Shown here: piece by piece, positions 55,680 through 64,000 of the stretch
Position numbering within the stretch: the stretch's first letter is position 1
Layout: each line of letters begins with the position of its first letter
From: Epiperipatus broadwayi
Lineage: Eukaryota > Onychophora > Udeonychophora > Euonychophora > Peripatidae
NCBI GenBank assembly: GCA_028023455.1
Contig: JAQFVV010013082.1
Coordinates: forward strand, 1 to 64,000
Direction of reading: 5' to 3'
DNA: 64,000 nt
Notes under the pieces: generated by a model
The model's database searches: none
What the model was told of the DNA's origin: nothing
The model's input: the letters and a program-made list of their open reading frames with translations, nothing else
Position numbers and translations under genes: made by a program

Positions 55680-56800
55680 CCATAATGGATGTTGAAAAGA
55701 TGCTAAATGTGAAGGACAGAGTGCTAACAAACATAAAAGCATATAGCAATGAAACTATTAGGTTTACAGAAATTGAACTGAATGAGGCAGGGAAGAAATT
55801 GAAAAGTGGAAAGATAAGAAGTTTTGATGGATGTGCAGCAGAGATGGTAATAAATTTATACCATAGGGCAAAATGAAACCTATTATCATGTTTTAATAAG
55901 ATGACACAGAATAGGGATTTTCTGGATAGTTCCAGTAATACAAGAGTAAGGCTACTATTTAAAGGAAAGGGTAAGGATCATATAAAGTTAAGTACTTATA
56001 GACTTATAGTGATCACATGAGTGTTATATAAAGTTTTCAAATATATAGTGGCTGGAAGGGTTGCAAAATGGATGGAAGAAAATAATATAATGGGAAAAAT
56101 GCAAGGAGGTTTTCGATCGAATAGACATAAAGAAGATAGTTTATTTGTAGTTACATAACTTATAGACATGAGTAGAAATATATATATATATAGGCAGTTA
56201 TATATGACTTTTATAGATATAGAAAAGGTATAGGATAAAGTTAATAGAAATAGATTATCGGTAAATTTAGTAAATTTGTGATTGGATGGAGCTTTAGTGG
56301 ATCTTATTAAGAGATTGTATGAAAATAATTACTATACATATCAATTAGGGAGTATAGAATCTGTTAGAGTTAAAAATGGGGTAGGACTAAGGCAAGGATG
56401 CCCTATGTCACCTATTTTGTTTTTGTTGTATTTGAGAAAAATAGACAGAATAATAGAAAGACTAGGAAGAGGGGTAGAGATACCATTAATAGGTGGCAAG
56501 GGAGTATATACATTGTTGGGTCTTTTATTTGTGGATGTTTTTTTGTGTGCAGAAAGAAGGAAAGATATAGATGTTATGCTGAGGACATGTACAAGGGTGG
56601 GTGAAGAGATGGGGATTAAATTTAGTGAAGAAAAATCAAAAGTAATTATGATTAATGCTAGAGAAAGAGAAGACAAATAATTTTTATTGGGGGATATAAA
56701 GTTAAGTACGGTGAATAGATATAGCTATTTAGGAATTGTCTTAAATAATCAGAGAAATTGCTTGGATGAATAAGAGAAAAAAATGATAAATGATGCAAAA
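55680..56800 (+). pseudogene. CR1-like ORF2, reverse transcriptase domain, broken
   Basis: Frame 55685-55876: FTEIELNEAGKKLKSGKIRS, FDGCAAEMV (RT motif 0/1). Then, across stops, LLFKGKGKDHIKLSTYRLI, MQGGFRSNRHKED, MTFIDIEKVYDKVNRNRL (first catalytic Asp kept). Frame 56282-56680: GVGLRQGCPMSPILFLLYL (motif B, intact), LLFVDVFLCAE (the Asp-Asp box with one Asp codon missing), KFSEEKSKVIMINA. After the next break: YSYLGIVLNNQRN. Deletion of an active-site Asp alone would kill the enzyme. Order and spacing are those of CR1-like RTs. Confidence 0.85.
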
Positions 56801-56989
56801 AAGAGAAAGGGATTGATAAAGAAATTAACAGTGTTTTCACATAATAAATATGATGTAGCTATAATTGAATGGAAGGGGGTGGCAGTAGCAGGGTTAACTT
56901 ATGATATTGATGCATTATGTGTAAGTAAATGGGTGTTAGATTACATAGAAAAAGTACAAAGAGAAATAAAGCAGACATGCATTAGATAA

Positions 56990-57875
56990 ATATGTGTGGA
57001 AGGCAAAGGAGGCAATTAAAGGAAAAATGGGAAAGTCAAGTCTTTATATGAGTGCTGCAAAAAGCAAAATCAAAATGTTCAGTAGATTACAGTTTATGGA
57101 TAATAAGAAAATAGCCAAAATAGTATTAAATTGGGTTTTGAGTAAAGAGCAGACAAGAACATGCGTGAGAAAGGTGGTACGGTTTGCAGAAGATTTGGAT
57201 AAAGAATTTATGTCAGTGTACTTATACAAAAGTGGGATAATTGTTTTAGGAGAATTGTTGAATATAATAGTCACAAGAATGGGAAAGAAGAATAGATGCA
57301 TTAACAAAGAACAGGGAGTTGGAGAGATAGATAACTAGTATGGAAAAAAGAGTTTAAATATATATAAAAATAAACAGAATATTGGTTGCGAGTTAATTTA
57401 TGATAATAGTAAGGAAAGTAGTTTATTATTTAAGATTCAAACAGGATCTTTAACAATAAGGGAATATACACATAAATGGAAAAATGTGGGTGATTTTGTC
57501 TGCAAATTGTATAAGGAAGGCATAGATAATACTAGGCATCTGTTAATTGAATGTAAATGCCTGAAAGCAGAACGGGTACAAATAATGAAGTTGTGGAAGA
57601 ATTAATATAAACAAAGTGATTATACAGATATTGGGTTATTGGTTTTTATGCTGGGTTTTGGGAAAAAATAATGATGATTTAGATATAAAGGCAATGGATT
57701 TGACAAAGATTATATTGTGGAAATGGGATGGAGCAAGGTGGAGAAGAATATGGGAAAACCTAGGGCAGAGAATGAAAAGGGAAGGTAAAGTAGCTAACAG
57801 GTTTCTCTGGACATAGTGGCTAAGAGATTTCTGACTCCATATAAGGAGAAGTCACAATGCATCACATCACATCCC
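56990..57875 (+). pseudogene. CR1-like ORF2 C-terminal region and tail
   Basis: The frame 56994-57338 includes AKEAIKGKMGKSSLYMS, then LDKEFMSVYLYKSG. The zinc-knuckle-like segment lies at about 57493-57560, FVCKLYKEGIDNTRHLLIEC with the second Cys changed to Tyr. The frame 57616-57816 has DLDIKAMDLTKIILWKWDGA. The tail is GCATCACATCACATC at 57857-57871. The homologous copy at 36302 keeps the knuckle intact. Confidence 0.8.
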
Positions 57876-57879
57876 ACAT

Positions 57880-58895
57880 AAAATTAAAAATTTAATTTTT
57901 TTGACAAAATTGCTTGCAAACGTTAAAAATAAATAAATTGTAATTCAGAAAGTATATGTAAGCAATTTTTTTAACTAGGTCAGAAAATGGAAACGAGTGA
58001 AAATTGCAATACAAGATTTTATACAGACAGACAGAAGAAACAGAGCAAATTAAAATAAAAGCATATAGAAATTGCAGATTTCTAAAATATTCTTGTTGAC
58101 ATATTTTGATTATTTTAAATAAGAATCTTCAGTCTATCAAATGATATTTATTTCTTATGTATTATCTGATACTAATTAATTAAAATAAACAATATCTATT
58201 TCTTGAATTATTGATTTGTGAGTTTCTAAACATATTTATCCCATGCTTTTATTAAATTCTATTTTCAGATGACTGTTTTAATTGATACAGAAAGTTCATT
58301 TCATTAGTTTACTAAATGCTATTGATAAATGATTAAATGGTTTATTCTATAGGCCATGTTGTCTTTGGTATTGGAATGGCAGAGATGAGTTTGAATTCAT
58401 GGGTTTTTACCACTGCCATAAGCGTCAAAAGCTACTATAAAAGTAACCATATTATTCTGAAAATCTAAAACGACTTAGAAGACATCATTTATTTTTGAGA
58501 TCTGATTTATTTTAACATATAACCATTTATTTTTATTTTTCTAATATTTTAAACATTATTAATGATGTATTTTGTAAAGTTATGATATCGGTAAAAGTCT
58601 TTTCAATACTGTAAGAAATTCATGCAGAGTTGAGAATAGAAAAAAGATTCCTAGACCAAACTGCTGGTTCAGCTTGTTGCTTTGATATTCAAGCATCACT
58701 TATCTGATTATATGGCAAGTAAATACTTTTTAATTCTGTGGGTTTTAAAACAATAACTCTAGCCTATATGTTATATAACCAAAAGCCATTTATAATCAGT
58801 GACACCAGATACCATGGGAAGTTCACATGGCATTTTATACATTTTCTCTCCATGGTTCTGTGCAGGGGCAGAGTGGCAGACCCTGGGGATCAAGG
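57880..58895. other. AT-rich non-coding stretch
   Basis: No gene or repeat family recognised. Confidence 0.45.
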
Positions 58896-58899
58896 TATA

Positions 58900-59035
58900 A
58901 ATCCAATTAAACATCACATGTCCACCATTTCATATGCTTACACAAGCTGTTAAAACAGTACAAAACTCTCCACAGTTATAACAGCTTGCATATGCATAGG
59001 AAATGGCAATCATGTGATATTTTAGTGGTTTTATA
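58900..59035. mobile_element. TIR family M1, minimal foldback copy
   Basis: Left outer terminus CATCACATGTCCACCATTTC, ATATGCTTACACAAGCTGTT and right terminus AACAGCTTGCATATGCATAG, GAAATGGCAATCATGTGATA form an almost complete 135 bp hairpin with only AAAACTCTCCACAG between the arms. Confidence 0.8.
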
Positions 59036-59044
59036 CCAATACAT

Positions 59045-59260
59045 CCTATAGGATGATGGTGGCTGTGGATTTTAAAAAAACCAAAGACACCAAAATGTAT
59101 AGATACTGAACTGGGTTCAAATATAAATGACTACACAAGTGAATTAGGTTGGAGTGAAAACATTATTGCGCTTTAATCTTGGGATCATAGCTTTACTATT
59201 AACTAAATAGGTAAAACATGACTGCTACAGTATTGCATTATATTCTAAGATTTAGGTGTA
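59045..59260. repeat. Dispersed block shared with 38145-38345
   Basis: GGATGATGGTGGCTGTGGAT, CCAAAGACACCAAAATG, AACTAAATAGGTAAAACATG, TATTGCATTATATTCTAAGA match the central block of the M1 copy at 37985 in order. It lies next to an M1 terminus here too. Confidence 0.7.
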
Positions 59261-59327
59261 AATCCACAACTATATATGGATGAATCCAAAATACATATTC
59301 ATATCTTTATACATGATAATCTTCACA

Positions 59328-59328
<1 letters not shown>

Positions 59329-59389
<61 letters not shown>
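59329..59389. repeat. AT microsatellite
   Basis: About 30 AT units; it creates a spurious Tyr-Ile run in translation. Confidence 0.95.
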
Positions 59390-59392
<3 letters not shown>

Positions 59393-59424
59393 CTTCAAAA
59401 AAACAATACAATAGTTAATACAAT

Positions 59425-59830
59425 ATATAGGGTATATGAGCACAGACTTTCACATCACCCACCACTCTCCACATTATCACATAACACTGATACACTTGAA
59501 CACATATATGCTGAAAAGATAAATAATCACCAATATACGCATTCCATGCTAAACCAGCAATCATCAGTTGATCCAGATTACCATCTCCACACATATATTC
59601 TATAAGTGCTCAGATATATATTAAGATAGCCAAACCTCATACTTTAATGGACAGGCTTCAATCTACTCCACACTCCAACTTTTCAACCATCTATCCAATT
59701 GAAAATCTGATGATGGAATGCTCAAAGGCCACCCTGAGGCCGAGATTCTTGTCACATCCATGTTGACCTAAAGTCAATCTGACCCCTAATTTACAGAACA
59801 TAATCCATTTAACACATATACAAGGGATGG
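59425..59830 (-). repeat. Repeat family U, single long unit
   Basis: CCATGCTAAACCAGCAATCA, TGGACAGGCTTCAATCTACT, GAAAATCTGATGATGGAATG, CATGTTGACCTAAAGTCAAT and AAGGGATGGGCAG match the left half of the 29838-30912 palindrome in the same orientation. No inverted partner here. Confidence 0.8.
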
Positions 59831-59834
59831 GCAG

Positions 59835-61818
59835 ACCTCTACCATGTAATAATTAATACAGTAAATTGTGTTGTTTTTCGAAGAATTATATATATTTGTT
59901 TATAATTGGAATACAGACATTGATTACTAATTTATATATATATCATAAAAGTGAATTAATACATTTTTACTTTTTCTAATCTACTAAAGTGTGAAAAATG
60001 GTAAATTAACATATTATATAAGTTTTTGAAAAGTTGACTTTGAAGATAATGACTTGTAGGAAGATTTTGAAATGTTTATATTATATATATATATATATAA
60101 TAAGGCTTATATTTATAATATATAAGTCCTCATTTACAATATGTCTTTGAATCTAAATTAAGAAAAACTTGCAGTTTTCCATAAAGATTTTGAATTTTTA
60201 CTTTCAAATAGATGGTCCATAGCTAATCTGGATAACTATCGATTATTGGTTGGTAAATGGATATTTAACTTTTATTGGTAAAGGTTAAGAAGGAACAGAA
60301 CATTGTTCAAACCATCATTGCCAGAAATTAGCAAACCTAGTTAGTAATGCCTTTTCTTCTAAGAGGAACCGTTGGAGAATCCTTTGCTTTGCAATGGGTA
60401 GTTTTTTTAAAAAGTCTGTTTTAATCTTATACAAATTTACAAATTTTGCGTTGTAAAAAAGTACAAAATTAAATGAAAGTTATATAAGACGAAAGTTGAA
60501 AATAGCTATTAGCATTAGTAACAAAAATAGAATTTCCAATCAGATTAATAATTATTGCGTTAATTTTCCTTTTAACCATTTTCAATTTAACTTAATAAAT
60601 TTAGATCTCAAAAAGCAATCTTCATTTCGATTTTCTCAGTTATTTAATTCAAATTCAAATACTCCATGAAAAGAGTAATCAAATCATTAAAGAGTGTGCT
60701 TGGCGATGATTCTTTGTTTATTAGAAGCTGGAATTGAGTCATTACCATTAAATCTCTTCATGAATATTTAAACAAAAAATATTTATAAATCTGTTTCATT
60801 TGTATTATTTTTATCCAAGGTTTTAATGGTTTCTAATAAAGTGTTTCCCATTGTTATTCTTCTCTACCCAATCAATCATTCTAATTTATTTTCTAATTAC
60901 ACGTGTTATGTTTTTCATAATTAAGTTAACTCTTAATTGGATTACATCATTAGAAATTAATTTATAAAATTGTTAAGACTTGCAAAATGATAATGATTGG
61001 TCGGTAAACCACGCATTGCATTACTGTTCGGAGGATCAACGGAGAGTAAGGAAATAGAATTAACAAGCAATTATCAAATTGAAGACATAAAAGTTGTTTA
61101 GACATGGCTGTAAAACAACAAAAAAGCGAATAAATTTTAGTTATTAAAAATACTCCAATTGATTAAAGAGAATTGATAATTAAGTGATTCGATTAAAAAA
61201 ACTGATTTGGATTTTTTTATTTTGCTACGTACCCAATGTAAAGTAATCAAAATTAGCTAATATATATATACACACACACGGATGGGGAGAAACATGTCAG
61301 TTATTATTTTACAGACAAAGATAGATGGTTTGTTAAATACATATAGGCAATAAAGCATTAACATTGACTGTCAAACGAAGTTGGAAAACATCTGACTGTA
61401 CATTTCTTTATACTTCATTTATCTGTTCTTCCTTGTCTGACATTGAATAATGATTAATTCAGCCCCTGACCAAGCAGAGCAACATCTATGAAAAGTCGTG
61501 ACGTTTTGATTATATATATATAATACAGATGATTTGAACGCATGTTAAATTGTTCCTTTCTCAAAGACAAGTTTAGGTAATATAACCAAATTATAAGATT
61601 GGCATTATCATAAGAGGTGGTCTATCCGTTACCTAATATATCCTATTCAAGCATCTCAAATTTATCGTTGTATATAAAATGACTAATGTTTAATTATACA
61701 TATATAATTATTATAATCATCATTTAGTAAACGAAGATGGTCAGATCAGTTCTTAAAAAAGAAAAATAGGAAGACAAACATTAAAAAGATATAAATGAGT
61801 TTTGACAATTAAATGCGC
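59835..61818. other. AT-rich non-coding stretch
   Basis: No gene or repeat family recognised. Short AT runs at about 60083 and 61259. Confidence 0.45.
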
Positions 61819-61821
61819 CGT

Positions 61822-61925
61822 CAAGCATTGGTGGTCGAGAGGTCAGCGACAGTTGCTTTACAAGCAGTTGTCCCGGGTTAGCGGGTTCACTTCCCAGCTG
61901 ATGCTATGACACCTGAGGGAAAAAA
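61822..61925 (+). mobile_element. S2 tRNA-derived SINE
   Basis: GTCAAGCATTGGTGGTCGAG, AGGTCAGCGACAGTTGCTTT, ACAAGCAGTTGTCCCGGG, GGGTTCACTTCCCAGCTGAT, GCTATGACACCTGAGGG and a 9-base A-run. The best-preserved S2 copy. Confidence 0.8.
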
Positions 61926-62189
61926 AAACTACAAATACGCCCCACGAATCACGTGATAATTTTTCGTCTTTTTATTTGACAACTTACCTTACTAACCTTT
62001 AGACTTTTTACCCTACTTCCTTTTTGTGAAAAACATCGCCAACTTCATCTACAATAAATAAATAAAAATGTTATTCTTAAATAGATAGCCATTGCAGAAA
62101 AAGCTTCTTCAAGAATTATTAAAAGGAAAACAGGGTAAAGGAGGGAGGAGAGGTAAATGCACTCTGGCTTTATTAAATATCTGATGGTA

Positions 62190-62260
62190 AAAAATAATAT
62201 TTTTGCAGTGTAATTTTTATTACATTATTCTCACACAAGGTAGATACTAGTGTTCTCCTG
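62190..62260 (-). repeat. Repeat family U, fragment
   Basis: GCAGTGTAATTTTTATTACA and TCTCACACAAGGTAG are the reverse complement of the U segment TACCTTGTGTGAG...GTGTAAT. Confidence 0.5.
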
Positions 62261-62264
62261 AAGG

Positions 62265-62622
62265 TTTATGATGATGGTGTTCTAGTTGTATTTTTATATT
62301 GGACTATTTCCACCATCTAATATAAGTATTGGAGTCATGTGATATATGACTCTATTTTTTATTGACTATTTATGTATTGAATATCTAGAAAAAATTAACT
62401 TTATTTAAATATTCCAAATACATTCAATGGTTAGTAATAGCACATCAAACAGGTTAGTATATGCACAACGTTTTGAGAGATATTAGTCCCCCCTCTTCTT
62501 CAGGTGTTGCTGGCCTGACTAGTGAGAGTACTAGCATGGGATTTGAACCTGGGTGCTTAGATTCTTGAGTTTTGAATTTTAAGGTAATGCTCTAACCAAC
62601 TGAGCCAGCCTGCTAAGGTATG
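62265..62622 (-). mobile_element. S1 tRNA-derived SINE with enlarged tail
   Basis: On the minus strand: TTAGCAGGCTGGCTCAGTTG (A box GGCTCAGTTGG), GGTTCAAATCCCATGC (B box), CTAGTCAGGCCAGCAACACC, TGAAGAAGAGGGGGG, ATATCTCTCAAAACGTTGTG and CATATACTAACCTG. Between the body and the usual GATGGTGGAAATAGTCC tail there is ~75 bp extra relative to the 41221 copy. Confidence 0.85.
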
Positions 62623-62629
62623 TACTAGT

Positions 62630-62820
62630 TTCTAGCCACTTTTAGATGTAATTATAAACATATGACCAAAGACGTGAATTACACCCTTCCACAAGGGGCT
62701 AAAAGTGGATAGAAACCAGTCTTGTGTGAGAGTGGTGTAGCAAAAATTACACCACAGAAATATTATTCATTAAGTGGATAATCTCCAATCTAACGAATGA
62801 TTAATAGAAATTATTAATAT
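62630..62820 (+). repeat. Repeat family U, partial copy with hairpin
   Basis: GTGGATAGAAACCAGTCTTG, GTGTGAGAGTGGTGTAGC, TCCAATCTAACGAATG match U. The first part, ACTAGTTTCTAGCCACTTTT, is an inverted copy of CTAAAAGTGGATAGAAACCA 60 bp downstream. Confidence 0.7.
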
Positions 62821-63039
62821 ACCAAATGGTAAAGATTTGAGCAGATTTCTATCCTTATTTTATCATTGTCTAAAAATAGTTAGATATCTATTTGCTAAGT
62901 AATATTGGTTGGTTACTTAGACTGGATATGTGGAAAAAATATCAATCTACTGAATAAAAATTTCAAATTTATTTAACTCAAATTCAAGGCACAGGCATAC
63001 AAAAGAATATGCTTCCATTGCATCACGAGGTCTTCAATA

Positions 63040-63490
63040 TATATAGTAAAAGACATACAAATTACAGAGGAGATGGATGGATGAAATAAGGAAGTTTGCT
63101 GGTATTATGTGAAGAACCAATAAGCATCACATGATCACCATTTTTTATGCTTGCTTACAGGCAAAACTCTCTATATGTATTGTCACTCATTGCAAGCCAG
63201 AGTAATCAATGGATGCCAGAAGGCTTGTGCATAAAATCCAAAGCTCCTCCCTGACAAAGGCCACAAGCCAGAAACTAGTCTGGGTATATTCGATGAGTAG
63301 GCACTAGTAGAGGTTTTATGCACAAGCCTTCTGGCATCCATTGATTACTCTGGCTTGCAATGAGTAGCAATACGTATAGAGAGTTTTGCCAGTTTTAACG
63401 ATGTAAAGAAGAGATGTGAAGGAATGGATTAAACTAAAATAAACTTAAAGAGATCTTCAGTGTATCAGTAATAGTTGAAAATGATAATGA
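63040..63490 (+). mobile_element. RTE-clade LINE tail split by an M1 element
   Basis: 63060-63115 (GGAGATGGATGGATGAAATA, AGGAAGTTTGCTGG) continues at 63403-63490 (GAAGAGATGTGAAGGAATGG, AAACTTAAAGAGATCTTCAG). These flank an M1 copy. The order and spacing with the insert removed match the RTE tails at 10400 and 51350. Confidence 0.75.
63118..63402. mobile_element. TIR family M1, complete copy nested in RTE tail
   Basis: Left: CATCACATGATCACCATTTT, TTATGCTTGCTTACAGGCAA, AACTCTCTATATGTATTG, GCAAGCCAGAGTAATCAATG, GATGCCAGAAGGCTTGTGCA. Right: TGCACAAGCCTTCTGGCATC, CATTGATTACTCTGGCTTGC, GTATAGAGAGTTTTGCC. Inner inverted repeats are ~80 bp. The right outer terminus is short here. No coding frame. 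Confidence 0.85.
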
Positions 63491-63611
63491 TAATTGTAAT
63501 AGAATGAGCTTTTGAACATCCTTCATAACTCAGATGATAAGACTTTTTTACTACATCATTTAATAAAATTTCTATTGATTTTTGCCTTTGAAAGAATAAC
63601 ATAATTGATTA

Positions 63612-63840
63612 CAACTTCATCTCAAATTTAGTATTCATGAATCTGAAAGTCTAAGTTTGATTCCCCTGCTAGTACAGTGATCAGGCTAGCAATACTTGGA
63701 AAAAAAAAGAATTCCATTCGATACTTGAGTTTCACAGTATATATTACTAACAGTTGAAAGTATTTGAAAAGTTTAAACAAAATGAATTTTTTAAAAGACA
63801 TTTGAAAATTCTAGATGATGGAAACAATCCAATATATAAC
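63612..63840 (+). mobile_element. S1 tRNA-derived SINE, decayed
   Basis: Weak head, B box-like AGTTTGATTCCCC, GTGATCAGGCTAGCAATAC, a disrupted hairpin region, ATATTACTAACAGTTGAAAG and tail TAGATGATGGAAACAATCC. Oldest of the S1 copies. Confidence 0.7.
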
Positions 63841-64000
63841 CATCAAACCAAAGATCTTTACTTATATTAGTATCTTGCTAGAATTTCATTATTTTGACAT
63901 CTAACCTAATATTGAGCAAAAAACATACTTATATGACATAATATTTTTAACAAATGATTATTTCAATAATTAAGATAATTTGAATTCTATATAAATATAG

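Larger units (their letters stand above)
53130..57875 (+). mobile_element. Old CR1-like LINE with PHD, esterase, EN, RT
   Basis: About 4.7 kb. ORF1 remnants carry a PHD-like zinc finger (53312-53420) and an SGNH esterase domain (53740-54190); ORF2 remnants carry an APE endonuclease (54375-55130), reverse transcriptase (55680-56800) and a C-terminal zinc-knuckle region (57000-57820), then a (CATCA)n tail. PHD plus esterase in ORF1 is the known hallmark of CR1-like elements (CR1/L2 group). Stops and frameshifts break every domain, and a GA microsatellite expanded inside the endonuclease, so it cannot move by itself. 5'-truncated relatives: 2895, 34850 (minus) and 36120. Confidence 0.85.

Noticed and set aside
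54146-57307. Minus-strand frames rich in Leu, Phe, Ser and Ile over the CR1-like element
   Set aside because: Antisense shadows of an A-rich LINE coding strand; the (GA)n run gives the Ser-Leu repeat. No membrane protein is implied.
59276-59605. 109-codon plus-strand frame
   Set aside because: Its Tyr-Ile run is the AT microsatellite and the rest is repeat family U.

Overview
The window looks like gene-poor, strongly AT-rich DNA from an invertebrate animal genome. The evidence is eukaryotic non-LTR retrotransposons of three kinds, Penelope-like element (PLE) fragments, tRNA-derived SINEs, long AT and GA microsatellites, minisatellites, and no bacterial-style gene packing. I recognise no host gene, no functional tRNA or rRNA and no CRISPR array. 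The species cannot be fixed from sequence alone; a mollusc, cnidarian, flatworm or chelicerate would all fit.

Layout. 1-2900: AT-rich DNA with a GC-richer start that may hold a LINE tail remnant and a short tandem array. 2.9-3.6 kb: 3' end of a CR1-like LINE. 4.7-6.0 kb: pieces of a terminal-inverted-repeat (TIR) family and an RTE 3' fragment. 6.2-9.3 kb: a triplicated ~337 bp repeat with an inverted copy, enclosing a PLE GIY-YIG fragment, then a sharp 0.5 kb palindrome made of PLE 3' ends. 9.8-11.3 kb: tRNA-like SINEs, another RTE tail, a ~105 bp minisatellite. 11.3-22.2 kb: mostly featureless AT-rich DNA with repeat family 'U'. 22.3-23.8 kb: a 1.5 kb compound palindrome. 26.7-33.8 kb: TIR elements, two more PLE GIY-YIG fragments, a second large palindrome (29.8-30.9 kb) and a broken jockey-type LINE reverse transcriptase with a nested insertion. 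34-41.7 kb: SINEs, CR1-like tails, an inverted repeat enclosing one of them, and an LTR-like segment. 42.2-43.1 kb: a 16-copy minisatellite. 43.6-44.3 kb: a third palindrome. 45.2-47.05 kb: a composite PLE with two GIY-YIG domains. 47.1-50.4 kb (minus strand): an almost intact RTE-clade retrotransposon whose endonuclease and reverse transcriptase halves are split by one frameshift. 53.1-57.9 kb (plus strand): an old CR1-like LINE with PHD finger, esterase, endonuclease, reverse transcriptase and zinc-knuckle regions. 58.9-63.9 kb: more TIR, U and SINE copies, including a TIR element nested in an RTE fragment.

How it fits together. The autonomous machinery visible is RTE (one frameshift from an intact frame), CR1-like (dead here) and PLE (only 3' ends here). 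The SINEs and TIR/foldback elements carry no coding capacity and would need enzymes supplied from elsewhere. The striking feature is the density of inverted-repeat architecture: at least five independent long palindromes or inverted arrays in 64 kb, two of them built from PLE ends. Three different elements also share a CTGANGA - hairpin - AAANGTTG layout that may be a decayed hammerhead-ribozyme-like motif.
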